Source of the DNA: Ruminiclostridium josui JCM 17888
GTDB taxonomy: Bacteria > Bacillota > Clostridia > Acetivibrionales > DSM-1351
Reading direction: 5' to 3'
NCBI RefSeq assembly: GCF_000526495.1
Contig: NZ_JAGE01000001.1
Span: forward strand, 124,001 to 188,000
DNA length: 64,000 nt
In this document: one piece after another, positions 46,153-56,147 of the stretch
Numbering within the stretch: position 1 is the stretch's first letter
Layout: every line of letters starts with the position of its first letter
Made by a program: the position numbers and the translations under genes
Notes under the pieces: model-generated
Told to the model about the DNA's origin: nothing
Seen by the model: only the letters and a program-made list of their open reading frames with translations
The model's database searches: none

Positions 46153-47584
46153 CAGTTCTCCACCTACCCTTATTGGGCCTCACAAATTTTTGCCTTGTAT
46201 ATTTTCTAATATCTTTAATAGAATCAAAGTATGAAAATTCATTAAAATAATCATTATTCTTATCAAAATAGTCTGATGCCTTATTAAAGACCGCTCCAAC
46301 AACCGTTGAACTCGCCTCCTCCAACTGCCGTTTCAAAGCCTTGGCCCTACTGCAATCAACTGAGTCTGGAGCAATTACAATGAGGCTACCGTCTGTTTTT
46401 GAAGCAATAATAGCCCCATCTATTACATTTCCAAGGCAAGGAGTGTCAACAAGTACAATGTCATAACTCTCCCTGACCTTCATCATGAACTCGGTAAACC
46501 TAAAAGAATCAAGTAACTCTGTCGGGTTGTGGGGTTTTCTTCCCGCAGGTACATATGACAGATTCTCAATGTTGGTTTTAAGAATTATCTCCTCGTAAGA
46601 TATTTGCTCATAACTGAGATAGCTGGCAAGTCCTTCTGAATTATATCCGGCTAACCGTTTTAGTTCTAACGGCTTTCGCAAATCCGCATCCACAAGTAAT
46701 ACTCTTTTATTGTCTTTTGCAAAAGAAATTGCAAGGTTTATTGCAACAAATGTCTTCCCCTGCTTCGGAGCAAAGCCAACTATGGCAATGGCTATGCATT
46801 TACTGTTGAATGTATTGAATTTCACGTTTACCCTTAATGCTTTATATGCCTCCTCTATGGGTGGACTTTTTACATTGTATATCCTATTATATCTATTCCG
46901 TCTACTGCCACTCACCGTTTTCTTTTTAGACTTCGGTATCACTCCCAGAACTTTTACTTCCAGCAACTTTTCGATATCCTCTGTTGACTTTACTGTTTTA
47001 TCTAATTCCTGTCTTAAATAGACGATGAGGAACCCCATTAGTAATCCTGTACATCCTCCGATAACAACATTCTTTTTGTGTTGGGGCTCAACCGGCTTGC
47101 TCCCTTCTTCAGCTTTATCAATAACAACAATATTTTGCTCTTTCATTATCTCTTGTATCTTTTCTTTAAAAACCTCGGTAAAGCTATTTGCAAGCTTTGC
47201 AGACGTTTTTGGTGAAACGCTCAACACCTCAATTTCAATTATCCTAGTATCACTTACAAGCTTTACTGTTACATCCTTGGCCAGTTCCTCAGGACTCATA
47301 TTGTACAATTTAAGCTCTTCAATAACTTTTTCCGTCACTGATTTACTCCTAATAATTTCCTTGAATTCTTTTACCAACTGCTGCCCCGCCAATATATCAG
47401 CATATGTCTGTTGTATAGCAGAACTATTTACTTCATTTATAGCGATTATGGTTGCGGTTGCCTTGTATTGTGGAATATATGTTGTTAGAGAAATATACGC
47501 TGAAATCCCGCACCCTAATGAACCAAGCAGCAATATTATGCATATACCCTTTATAAAAAAATCAATTTTCATGGAAATGTTCAT
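46145..47584 (-). CDS. Wzz/BY-kinase fusion controlling exopolysaccharide chain length
   Basis: 479 residues. Chain-length determinant domain about 1-190 with TM1 (GICIILLLGSLGCGISAYIS) and TM2 (NVVIGGCTGLLMGFLIVYL). Then a cytosolic tyrosine kinase with Walker A GFAPKQGKTF, Walker A' VLLVDADLRKP, and Walker B ILVDTP-type stretch VLVDTPCLGN. It ends in a Tyr-rich autophosphorylation tail (DYFDKNNDYFNEFSYFD). Fusion of the CpsC- and CpsD-like parts in one chain resembles Wzc. Partner phosphatase directly downstream. Confidence 0.88.
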   Translation of the reverse strand: MNISMKIDFFIKGICIILLLGSLGCGISAYISLTTYIPQYKATATIIAINEVNSSAIQQTYADILAGQQLVKEFKEIIRSKSVTEKVIEELKLYNMSPEELAKDVTVKLVSDTRIIEIEVLSVSPKTSAKLANSFTEVFKEKIQEIMKEQNIVVIDKAEEGSKPVEPQHKKNVVIGGCTGLLMGFLIVYLRQELDKTVKSTEDIEKLLEVKVLGVIPKSKKKTVSGSRRNRYNRIYNVKSPPIEEAYKALRVNVKFNTFNSKCIAIAIVGFAPKQGKTFVAINLAISFAKDNKRVLLVDADLRKPLELKRLAGYNSEGLASYLSYEQISYEEIILKTNIENLSYVPAGRKPHNPTELLDSFRFTEFMMKVRESYDIVLVDTPCLGNVIDGAIIASKTDGSLIVIAPDSVDCSRAKALKRQLEEASSTVVGAVFNKASDYFDKNNDYFNEFSYFDSIKDIRKYTRQKFVRPNKGRWRTGD

Positions 47585-48692
47585 ACCTTATCCTTCAGGA
47601 CACCCTTATAAATCTCCTCGGTTTCATAGCTTATCCTATCCCAATCATATTGGGATAGGATATACTGCTCAGCCATCATCTTTTGTGCTGCTACTTCCTG
47701 TGGATGAGCATCTGTGTAAGCCAGAATATCGTACAGACTCTCTATATCTCCACTTATAAAGCTAAAACCTTTGTCTTCCAAAACTTCTAAGTTTTCATTA
47801 ATATCACTTGCTATTACACACTGCCCGTAACTCATGGCCTCCAATAAGGCTATTGGCATCCCCTCAACTTCCGATGGTAAAACATAAGTATATGCATTGC
47901 TAAATAATTCACTAAGTTCCCTGCCTTCCACATGCCCGGTAAAAATTATGCCCTTATTATCTTCCACCAGAGTTTTTAAAAACTTTTCATACTCTTTAGA
48001 ATGACTTGCTCCGCCTGCGACTACCAGTTTTTTATCTGTCTTAAGTCTCTTATAAGCCTGTATCAGATAGTGGGCTCCTTTTTCCGGAACTAGTCTGGAT
48101 AGATAAAGAAAAAACCATCCTTTTCAAGGGAGTATCTTTCTTTAATAATTCCGGCTTTGGACTTCTGTACAATATTTACCCCATTAGGTATGTAGTGACA
48201 GTCCCTTGCATATTTTTTCTTTATGTAGTATTTCATTGTTTTTGATACAGCTATGGTCATATCCGGTACTTGGACTGCCATTCTTTCGCCTAGTTTTAAA
48301 TACGTACTTGCAAAGGGCCCCCATTTATCTCTTTTCCAATCTAGTCCATGAATTGTACACACCACTTTTTTCCCTGCCAGTTTTGGTATAAAACACATTG
48401 TAGAAGGACCTACGCCATGAAAATGAATTATGTCAAATCCCCTTGTCAAACTATCAATAGAAGACAAGAATGTATGTACTATTGCATCAAGGTGTTTAGT
48501 ATGAAAGGTTGGAATGCTTTTAAGAACCATACCTTCGAACTCCTTCACTTCTTTGTCGATATAATGAGGTCTTGTATAAACACACACCTCATGTCCCATT
48601 TTCACAAGACGCTTTCCTATCTCCTCTACATGTATCTCAATACCTCCTGCTCTTGACGGAACCCCCTTGAGTCCAATCATTGCAATCTTCAT
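47581..48692 (-). pseudogene. GT4-family glycosyltransferase, frameshifted in mid-gene
   Basis: The N-terminal half (MKIAMIGLKGVPSRAGGIE, IIHFHGVGPS, YIPNGVNIV) stops at 48090 after GFFFIYPD. The C-terminal half (LYLSRLVPEKGAHYLIQAYK, GMPIALLEAMSYGQCVIAS) runs on in another frame to 47581. Adding one T to the six at 48114-48109 joins them into about 370 residues with the full GT-B signature. The start at ATG 48692 follows the radical SAM gene closely; TTG 48704 is an alternative. The order of neighbours suggests it adds a later sugar to the repeat unit. Confidence 0.78.
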
Positions 48693-48693
48693 C

Positions 48694-49650
48694 TTAGTTA
48701 CCAATTTCCTTTCTCCATTTGTTCTGCAATATCCACTTTATTGGAACAAGTATAGATTTTTTCATTGCAGGAGATGCACTACCAACCATCCAACAGTTCT
48801 TGTCACATTCTTTAACTGCCAACCTAACCTCCTTTGCCTTTTGACCAAACCATATTTCTTCAAATGATTGTTCTTTTATATTTCCCATAGACATATTCAG
48901 TCCATTACACGGCATAATATCGCCAAAAGGGTCCACAAAAAACACATCTTTACCCATTCCACAAGGCAAAAGCCTCTCATTTCCCCGGATAAAATTGACC
49001 AATCCTTCGTTGAAAAAGGCCCTAAACCAGCTTTTTGGTTTCTTGCTGGCTAGCATTCTTTTCTCCAATTTTCTTAACTCAGTTATCACTTCATCCTTGT
49101 TCTCTATTCTGTTATCATATTTGTGAAAATAAAAATTGTTGTGTACTGTAGCAGTTGCAAATTCCATCCCTAACTTCTCGGAAAGAGTATAAAGCTCATT
49201 CAAGTCTTTTGCATTTCTGTCGGATATGGTAATTCCAAAGCCTATATCTTTAAGACCCAACTCATGAAGCCGTAAAAGGGTTCTCAAACCATGGTCGAAA
49301 CCGTCCTGTATCCCCCTCAACCTATCGTTGGAAGCCGGCAAACCTTCAATGCTCACCCTTACTCCTATACTTGGATATTTTTTGGCTATATCTACAATTT
49401 TGTCTGTAAAAAATCCATTTGTACTGATTACCAGCCTCCTAGTTTTCCTTGAAGCTACCGATATTATTTCTTCGATATACTCATGGGTAAAAGGTTCTCC
49501 ACCTGTTATATTTACAAACTTTAATCCCGAGGGTAACTTATCTATATCTCTCGGAGTAATTTCATCCTCACTACGGCTCGGATATTTCCATGTATTACAC
49601 ATATAACACTTTGCATTGCACCTGTAAGTTACCGCAATCAATGCTTCCAT
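48694..49650 (-). CDS. Radical SAM protein with SPASM-like C-terminus
   Basis: 318 residues. Radical SAM cluster motif CNAKCYMC near residue 12, GGEP motif NITGGEPFTHEY, and core to about 200. Then C-terminal cysteines in LLPCGMG, IMPCNG and CDKNCWM, which resemble a SPASM auxiliary cluster site. The substrate is unknown. It lies between two glycosyltransferase genes, so modification of a sugar or lipid intermediate is possible but unusual for this family, which mostly acts on peptides and proteins. AGGAGAGT precedes ATG 49650. Confidence 0.8.
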   Translation of the reverse strand: MEALIAVTYRCNAKCYMCNTWKYPSRSEDEITPRDIDKLPSGLKFVNITGGEPFTHEYIEEIISVASRKTRRLVISTNGFFTDKIVDIAKKYPSIGVRVSIEGLPASNDRLRGIQDGFDHGLRTLLRLHELGLKDIGFGITISDRNAKDLNELYTLSEKLGMEFATATVHNNFYFHKYDNRIENKDEVITELRKLEKRMLASKKPKSWFRAFFNEGLVNFIRGNERLLPCGMGKDVFFVDPFGDIMPCNGLNMSMGNIKEQSFEEIWFGQKAKEVRLAVKECDKNCWMVGSASPAMKKSILVPIKWILQNKWRKEIGN

Positions 49651-49661
49651 AATACTCTCCT

Positions 49662-50872
49662 TTAATTACCACCGCAGCCGGCTAAGCTTTCATTATATAT
49701 ATTGGTGATTTCATCGCAATAAGCTTCCTTTGAATACATATTTATTATTTCTCTGCATCTTTCAGAAAATAAATTTATTAGCTCTCTGTTTTGATATAAT
49801 GTATCTATCTTTACTGTTAAATCTTTTGTGTTCCCAGCTTCAAATAAGAGACCTGAATAATTATCCTTTACAAGTTCAGGTATCCCCCCAATATTTGAAG
49901 CAATAACCGGCGTGCCCAGCGTCTGTGACTCCAATATGGACATGGGACAGTTATCGTAATACTCAGAAGGATAAACTGTAAAAAGGCTCTCCTTTATGAG
50001 TATTTTTAGTTCCTGTCCAGTTTTAAAGCCTACATATATAATATTGTCATATCCTTTTATATCCATATCCATGGGACCGCTTCCTGCAAAAACAAATCTG
50101 ATATGCTTCAGCTCTGACACTGCTTTCAACAAGCTTCTGATACCTTTTTCCTCTGAGATTCTCCCGAAGTATAATACATAATCTTGCTTTTTGTACCCAC
50201 CATCAAACTCATTTCCAGTAGTAAAATTATGCAGAACCTTAAGCTTATGTGGTGCAATCCCAAATTGAGCAACTTTTGCAGCAATAAAACCACTAGGACA
50301 AATAAAAGTGCTGATATAATCATATGTTTTTTTCCAGTGGTACAAGTATCCTTCCATTGCCCCTATAATACTTTTCATCAATGAATTGTGTATACATTTT
50401 AACCTAATACAATTGACATATTTATATCCTTTGCATTTCTCACAAACCTCTCCTTTTCGTGAATTGTATAAGGTGTGCGCAGGACATAAAATGGCATAGT
50501 CATGCAAAGTCTGTACTATGGGTATTCTGTATTTCTTTATTTCATATATAATGGACGGAGTAATTTGAAAATTATAATTATTTAAATGCACAATGTGAGG
50601 CTTAAATTCTTTTATGAGTACGCCTATTTTTTTTCTTGCCTCAATAGAATATATAATTCTAAAAGGATAACTTAGATTCTTAATTGATTTTCTCCTGAAA
50701 TCCATATTACCCACAAGCATATCTTTTGGCATATTGACTATGTTCTGTTGATCATACATGCCAAAGTAACAGATCTTGTTCCCCTTTTAACAAGATTGTC
50801 GGCAAGCTCAAACATATATGTTTCGCTTCCGCCTCTGGGATACAGAAATTTGTTTACCATTAATATTCTCAT
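49662..50872 (-). pseudogene. GT4-family glycosyltransferase, frameshifted near the N-terminus
   Basis: ATG 50872 begins MRILMVNKFLYPRGGSETYM, the typical GT4 start, but the frame ends at 50738. The main frame, whose first Met is at 50759, continues FGMYDQQNIV to 49662. One more base in the A4/G4 run at 50788-50781 joins them (LVKKGNKICYFGMYD) and gives 403 residues. The acceptor half contains an unusual Cys pair region (GEVCEKCKGYKYVNC); donor half YFGRISEEKGIRSLLKA and CPMSILESQTLGTPVIAS. It follows the VanZ-like gene. Confidence 0.75.
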
Positions 50873-51025
50873 GCCTCTTTTTGCTCCCATGTACAATTTA
50901 GAATTTTTTCTATTTTTAAAATATAATGTAAAATTTTGTAACAATATATACTGTAATATAAACCAGGTTGAACTTACACTGTTGGATTCCACAGTTTATA
51001 CTAATAGAAACAAGACACCATGGTA

Positions 51026-52063
51026 TCACACAGTGTCTTGTTCGGATTTTTTGTTTTTGAATTTGCTATTCTTTCTTTTTCTATAAAGGTAAACCATGAA
51101 AGTTCCTATAAGTACTCCTAAACTATCAATTAAAACATCATAAACAGAAGAATTTCTATTGGGGATAAAAATCTGATGAATTTCATCTGAAACTGCATAT
51201 AAGATACAAAAAGCTCCTGTCAAAAAAACCTTTTTGCATGAGTTTTTAAATACTATTGTTATTGTGCCGTACACGAGCAGGGTTAAAATAAAATATTCTG
51301 TGAAGTGTAAGATTTTTCTAAGCAAATAGTTTAATAACAAACTCTGGCTATATTCTAATTTTTGTCCGAGTTCGTTTTGATTTCTCCATTGAAAAGAAGT
51401 ATGCCCTCCCGGCGTCATCAGAACGCCCGCATAACTACTTTTCGGCTGTAAGCTATCTCTCATGATGATGCCTGCTTTCGCCCACTCATGTGTATTATCC
51501 ATTGAAACTACCCTTGTGGTTATTGTACAATCGTCTTCAACGGGAATATACGCAAATTGAAATTCATCTTCTCCTCTCCATATATCCTTACCAGATCCTT
51601 TAACTATAAATTCACCTTGCAAAAAACTCGTTGACCCTTTTAACTTAACCTTTCCAATATCCTTACTTTCATAATTTAAAAACCGAATACTATTTCTTCT
51701 ACTAGTTACTTTTACATCTGAAAAAACAGCACCACATAATGCCTCAGTATTATGAGAAGTCACTGCCAATCCCATGTATATTTTTCTTGCCAGATTCAAG
51801 TCTATAGAATCTCCTATTTTCCACCACAATAGGCCATATGTAGAGTAGAATGCCGTAATTCTGCCATCTTTTCTAGTCAATTTAATGTACTTGCTATTAA
51901 AGGTTTGCTTTATGAGACTGCTAAATTTTCCGCTAATACTTGAAGTTATACTATTCGATTTTATACCATCTTGGTTAGACAATATAAATATCGTTGTTAA
52001 AACAAATATTAAAGCTGTAATATAAAACATCTTTAATATCTTTTTTACTGTCATACCATTCAT
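51026..52063 (-). CDS. VanZ-like membrane protein with an inserted laminin-G/DUF1349-like domain
   Basis: About 345 residues. TM1 and ILSNQDGIKSNSITSSISG form the first part of a VanZ domain. The rest follows only after about 190 residues: LRKILHFTEYFILTLLVYG, AVSDEIHQIFIPNRNSSVYD and VLIDSLGVLIG. The insert, in the predicted extracellular loop, carries halves of a concanavalin-like DUF1349 domain in reversed order: IYMGLAVTSHNTEALCGAVF first, then FAYIPVEDDCTITTRVVS and WAKAGIIMRDSL. VanZ proteins are often encoded with exopolysaccharide genes; the insert may bind glycan. ATG 52063 overlaps the old stop of the polymerase gene (ATGA). Confidence 0.72.
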   Translation of the reverse strand: MNGMTVKKILKMFYITALIFVLTTIFILSNQDGIKSNSITSSISGKFSSLIKQTFNSKYIKLTRKDGRITAFYSTYGLLWWKIGDSIDLNLARKIYMGLAVTSHNTEALCGAVFSDVKVTSRRNSIRFLNYESKDIGKVKLKGSTSFLQGEFIVKGSGKDIWRGEDEFQFAYIPVEDDCTITTRVVSMDNTHEWAKAGIIMRDSLQPKSSYAGVLMTPGGHTSFQWRNQNELGQKLEYSQSLLLNYLLRKILHFTEYFILTLLVYGTITIVFKNSCKKVFLTGAFCILYAVSDEIHQIFIPNRNSSVYDVLIDSLGVLIGTFMVYLYRKRKNSKFKNKKSEQDTV

Positions 52064-52158
52064 TTCACATTTCCCCGACATCTCTCCAAATTATTCATAT
52101 TTACAACAAGCCCCAGCAGTAACCATAGAAAAAAGGAATGTTAGTGCTACTCTAAAAT
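52060..52158 (-). pseudogene. Cut-off 3' end of the polysaccharide polymerase gene
   Basis: Minus-strand coding remnant next to the IS element: FLWLLLGLVVNMNNLERC and so on to TGA at 52060, which overlaps the VanZ start as expected of an operon. Upstream codons FRVALTF are in a different frame and join if one T is removed from the six at 52134-52129. It looks like the last TM helix of the polymerase now at 54516-55850. Confidence 0.6.
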
Positions 52159-52247
52159 TGTACCACATACCGGTAAAAAATTAGGCCACCTTAATCAAAT
52201 TTCCTGTATGATTATGTTGACAGCATCATCGTACAGGAGGAAAGGAT

Positions 52248-53732
52248 ATGATTAAGATGGCACAATTAGAGGATATCAGAAAAATGTACTTCATGGAAGA
52301 CCTAAGTATCAGGGAAATAAGCCGCAGAACTGGAATGCACAGGGATACGATCTCAAAATATATTTCCATGGATGAACCAAAACCGCCGAAATATAAGTTG
52401 ACAAAAGAACGTAGCCATCCGGTATTAGGCCCATACATACCAATGATCAAGCAAATAATAGAAGACGATAAAACAAGGCATCGTAAGCAGCGTCACACAG
52501 GGACTAAAATATTTGAGACACTTAAAAAAGAAGGCTTCTTGGGCGGATACAATACTGTAATGGATTACCTGAGGAAGGAATACAGAAAGCAAAAGGAAGC
52601 TTTCCTGCCATTGGAGTTCGAACTGGGGGCCTATGCAGAAGTGGACTGGACAGAAGCATACTTTTATCTGAAAGGCAAAGAAACCAAGGCACATTTGTTT
52701 GTAATGAAGTTGAGAGGATCAGGCGGATTCTACGTAAGAGCATACCCTTTTGAGAAACAGGAAGCATTTTTTGATGGGCATATCAAATGCTTTGAGTTTA
52801 TGAACGGTGTACCATACAAGATAGCATATGACAATCTAAAAACGGCAGTGAAGAAGATACTCGAAGGCAGCAACAGAGAAGAACAGGAGCAATTTATCGC
52901 CTTACGTACCCATTACCTTTATGAATCTTCATTCTGCCGGCCAGCAAAGGGAAGCGATAAAGGCGGTGTGGAGAATGCAGGCAAAGAGGCTGTGCGAAGG
53001 TTCTTCGTACCCTACCCTGAGGTTGATTCCTTTGAGGAGTTGAATGAATATCTGCACAACGAATGCATAAAGATTTTGGAAAGTAATCCGAAATGGGAGG
53101 CGGAAAGGGCTGCTTTGAGGCCATTACCGACAGTAAGGTTTGATGGCGCGAGGTATAAAGAAGCAAAGGTCAACCGCTATTCTATGGTACAGTTTGAAAC
53201 TAACCGATACTCTGTTCCCACGATATATGTGGGAGAGAAAGTCACTGTTAAAGCTACAGCAGATGAAGTAAAAATACTATACAAAGGGACAATGATAGCA
53301 AGCCATCCAAGGATATACGGACGATACCAGGAGCAGATAAAGCTTGATCACTATCTGGAACTGCTGCTGCAAAAATCACGCGCCCTGGGCAACACAAAAG
53401 TATATAAACCTCAGATGCTGGCACCCGTTTATGAGCAGTATCGTCGAAGCTTAAATGCAAGAAGTCCGAGAGGCAACAGGGAATTCGTAAAGATACTTAT
53501 GCTGCACAGGGATTACCCTACGGCACTGGTGACAGAAGCTATTGAAATAGCTATGGCATACAATGTATACAGTTATGACGGTTTATTTAACATATTAGGA
53601 CAGCTGCTGGTCTCAGGCAATCCTAAGACGGCTCCTGTCAGCAAAGACAAGCTTCAGGGCATCCCCGAGGTTGTTGTAATACCTCCTGATCTCAGCAAAT
53701 ACAGCGCTCTCATGTCAGGAGGTGGGCAATAA
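52248..53732 (+). CDS. istA: IS21 family transposase IstA
   Basis: DDE recombinase, 494 residues. N-terminal HTH SIREISRRTGMHRDTISKYI. Catalytic residues: Asp in YAEVDWTEAY near 126, Asp in KIAYDNLKTAV near 192, Glu in DKGGVENAGKE near 239. C-terminal beta-barrel region (MVQFETNRYSVPTIYVGEKV). Intact and full length, so the element may be active. AGGAGG lies about 7 nt before ATG 52248. istB starts at the overlapping TAATG. Confidence 0.93.
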   Translation: MIKMAQLEDIRKMYFMEDLSIREISRRTGMHRDTISKYISMDEPKPPKYKLTKERSHPVLGPYIPMIKQIIEDDKTRHRKQRHTGTKIFETLKKEGFLGGYNTVMDYLRKEYRKQKEAFLPLEFELGAYAEVDWTEAYFYLKGKETKAHLFVMKLRGSGGFYVRAYPFEKQEAFFDGHIKCFEFMNGVPYKIAYDNLKTAVKKILEGSNREEQEQFIALRTHYLYESSFCRPAKGSDKGGVENAGKEAVRRFFVPYPEVDSFEELNEYLHNECIKILESNPKWEAERAALRPLPTVRFDGARYKEAKVNRYSMVQFETNRYSVPTIYVGEKVTVKATADEVKILYKGTMIASHPRIYGRYQEQIKLDHYLELLLQKSRALGNTKVYKPQMLAPVYEQYRRSLNARSPRGNREFVKILMLHRDYPTALVTEAIEIAMAYNVYSYDGLFNILGQLLVSGNPKTAPVSKDKLQGIPEVVVIPPDLSKYSALMSGGGQ

Positions 53733-54490
53733 TGCCGGTCAATAAAATGCTTATTGAAACTTACTTGAAGAAGCTAAAAATGCCTCAGGTGGCAAAAACC
53801 TATGAATCCCTGGCAAGAGAAGCCGCAGACAACAATCTGGATTATGAAGAATATCTGCTGTGTGTGCTGGAGCAGGAAGTACACCAGCGGGAGAACAACC
53901 GGATTCAGAGAGGGATACGACAAGCGGGCTTCCCCGTAATCAAAACGATTGAAAGCTTTGACTTCCTTGCCATACCTTCTTTGAACAAACCACGGGTATT
54001 GAAACTCATGCAGGGAGAATATATCCGAAGAAGAGAAAATGTCATTTTGATAGGCAACTCCGGAGTAGGGAAAACCCATATTGCAACTGCGCTCGGTTAC
54101 GAGGCTTGTCGGCAGGGTATGAAGGTCAAATTCTATACGGCAGCTGGTTTGATAAATGAATTGCTTGCAGCACAGCAGGAATATCGTCTTAACAAGTTAG
54201 AAAAGCAATGGCTGGCGCCGCAATTAGTGATCCTTGACGAATTGGGCTATGTGCCCTTCAATAAAGTCGGAGCTGAATTATTGTTCCAGTTCTGCTCCTC
54301 CCGATATGAGAGAGGCAGCCTGATCATAACTACAAACTTAGAATTTCCAAAATGGACGGAGGTGTTAGGCGATGAACAAATGACAGCTGCCCTGCTTGAC
54401 CGCCTGACCCATAATGCACACATACTGAACATCAATGGTGAAAGCTACAGGTTTAAGCAGGCTCTTTCCAAGCAGGCAAATAATGACTGA
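53732..54490 (+). CDS. istB: IS21 family helper ATPase IstB
   Basis: AAA+ ATPase of the DnaA/DnaC-like clade that directs IstA to the target. 252 residues. Walker A IGNSGVGKTHIATALG near residue 108, Walker B LVILDELGYVPF near 168, sensor LIITTNLEFPKW, and arginine-containing ALLDRLTHNAHI. Overlaps istA by one base; full length. Confidence 0.94.
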   Translation: MPVNKMLIETYLKKLKMPQVAKTYESLAREAADNNLDYEEYLLCVLEQEVHQRENNRIQRGIRQAGFPVIKTIESFDFLAIPSLNKPRVLKLMQGEYIRRRENVILIGNSGVGKTHIATALGYEACRQGMKVKFYTAAGLINELLAAQQEYRLNKLEKQWLAPQLVILDELGYVPFNKVGAELLFQFCSSRYERGSLIITTNLEFPKWTEVLGDEQMTAALLDRLTHNAHILNINGESYRFKQALSKQANND

Positions 54491-54515
54491 TTTTTTATGA
54501 AATGGTGGCCTGATT

Positions 54516-55850
54516 TTACTCCGGTAAGTGGCCTAAATTTTGATTGACATTAACAGAATAACTCGTAATCAACATATTAGGGCCAAAAAAATTAATAACA
54601 ACAGTCCCCGCAATCAATCTCAATGCTAAGAGATTTAATTCTTTTGAAAAGTTGCTTATTTTCTGCGTATAGAAGTTATGGTAATACTTAAAAGCACTTA
54701 CAAAGTAAATGAGAAAAATAGCTATACCAACTAGTCCCAACTCCATTAGCAGTTCAATCCAATACACATCACTTATATGATATATTCCTGAATACTCTAC
54801 ATTAAATAGCAAAAAATACCTCATATAAAGTTCATTATTGGTCATACTGTTTGCCAAGGCTGCAAAATTTCCAATTCCAAGGCCGAAAATTGTATATAAG
54901 TTAAATTCGTGCAAGAACTTTGGTAAGATATCTACAAATATCCTGAGCCGAGCTGTCTCAACACTAGTTTTTATGTAAGAATCGCTAAAAATCTGCAAAA
55001 CCCTTTGCATTGGGGAGCCGAAATAGATATCTTGTACCATATTGTCTCTTGTCAACATTGCCGCCAGGCCTAATGCTGAAGTACTCGACGTAAAAAAAAT
55101 TACAAAAAACCTTTTTTTAAGGATTAGCCCTACCAGCACTACTACCCCTAAACCTACCCACGCCTGTCTGGAATAAGTATATATCATATTGATTACAGCC
55201 AATATCATTATCACTATATTGCTTCTCTTTTTATATCCCCCCATCAGTAGTACTGAAATAAAAATAATTAAGAATATTCCATACCTGTCATATCTCTCGA
55301 GTAGTGAAAAAATAGCCTTACCATCAAAAACCATAATACTGCCCTCTCTGACCATATCTCCCAATTGGTAAGCTTTGGGTGTCAAAAAGGGATTCATAAA
55401 TCGTGGTAATAGTATTTGCAACGTACCAATAGCCAATACGATTATACCGCTGAATTTAATATGCTTTATAATTCTTTTAGTACTGTCTTCTGTAAATTCA
55501 ATGTTGGTCACAATAAAGTACAAAACAATGTATCTATATAATGTTCTAATACTAATAATAAATACTACCATATCAAATCTGTTAATGATTATTGTAGTCA
55601 TAAACAAGTAAATGGGAAGCATTATCAGAAATACTTCATGTTTAAGTACTCTAAACCTTTTGTTTTCTTTAATACGGAGTACAATAAAATACCCAGCTAA
55701 ACCGTATATAACTGCTTCCGAGATGTATTTAAATAATACGTTGTCAAAAACATATTTTGTTATTAGACTTTCAAAAATGACAAAGTATATAAGGAATATG
55801 ATAACTTTTTCAGCTATTACTTGTATATTCAGGTTTTTTGGATTCAGCAT
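54516..55850 (-). pseudogene. O-antigen ligase/polymerase-like (Wzy) gene, cut by the IS21 element
   Basis: Multi-spanning membrane protein that would polymerise exported repeat units. About ten TM helices, with an extracellular loop region (GDMVREGSIMVFDGKAIFSL) before the Wzy_C-like core YTYSRQAWVGLGVVVLVGLI. The native sequence ends at ITSYSVNV; the last residues (NQNLGHLPE) come from the IS end. AAGGTGAG lies 7 nt before ATG 55850, preferred over GTG 55889. The lost tail is at 52060-52158. Probably the first gene of the locus. Confidence 0.78.
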
Positions 55851-55872
55851 AAATTTACTCACCTTATTGACT

Positions 55873-55906
55873 CCCATTAGGGTAGACACACAAGTCTACC
55901 CCTGGG
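55873..55906 (-). promoter_or_regulatory. Leader hairpin before the exopolysaccharide operon
   Basis: Perfect stem GGGTAGAC / GTCTACCC with a 6-nt loop, extended by outer CCCA/TGGG pairs, ending 23 nt before the polymerase start. No T-run follows. Exopolysaccharide operons in Firmicutes often have leader RNAs for processive antitermination; whether this is one is unknown. The 55907-56147 gap shows no gene and no convincing promoter. Confidence 0.4.
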
Positions 55907-56147
55907 ATTGTATTTTTTAATGGCAGACCTGCGTGTTCTTGTAAAAGATTTATCGCTTTCAATGTATATGTTTATATCTTTTTTCTTTATTAAAACATAC
56001 TATGTTTTATAACAGTATCATGCACTTTATCCATATACTATTAAAAACAACAGTGGTAATAAAGAACGCCCAATATTATCGTCCATGTGAGTAAAACGTT
56101 TTTTATGGAAAATCAATAAATAAGAAATGGATTATGCACTTAAGTGT

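Larger units (their letters stand above)
52159..54549 (+). mobile_element. IS21-family insertion sequence
   Basis: About 2.4 kb with istA and istB on the plus strand. Both ends start TGT and carry related repeats: left CCGGTAAAAAATTAGGCCAC, right (inverted) CCGGAGTAAAATCAGGCCAC, plus an extra AAAATTTAGGCCACTTACC at the right tip. No target duplication is evident beside the proposed tips, so the exact ends may be off by some bases or the site has rearranged. It splits the polysaccharide polymerase gene. Confidence 0.88.

Noticed and set aside
50738-50992. Separate 84-residue protein beginning MESNSVSSTW
   Set aside because: Only its last part is coding: it is the N-terminal end of the frameshifted GT4 gene, and the rest lies upstream of the gene's own start.
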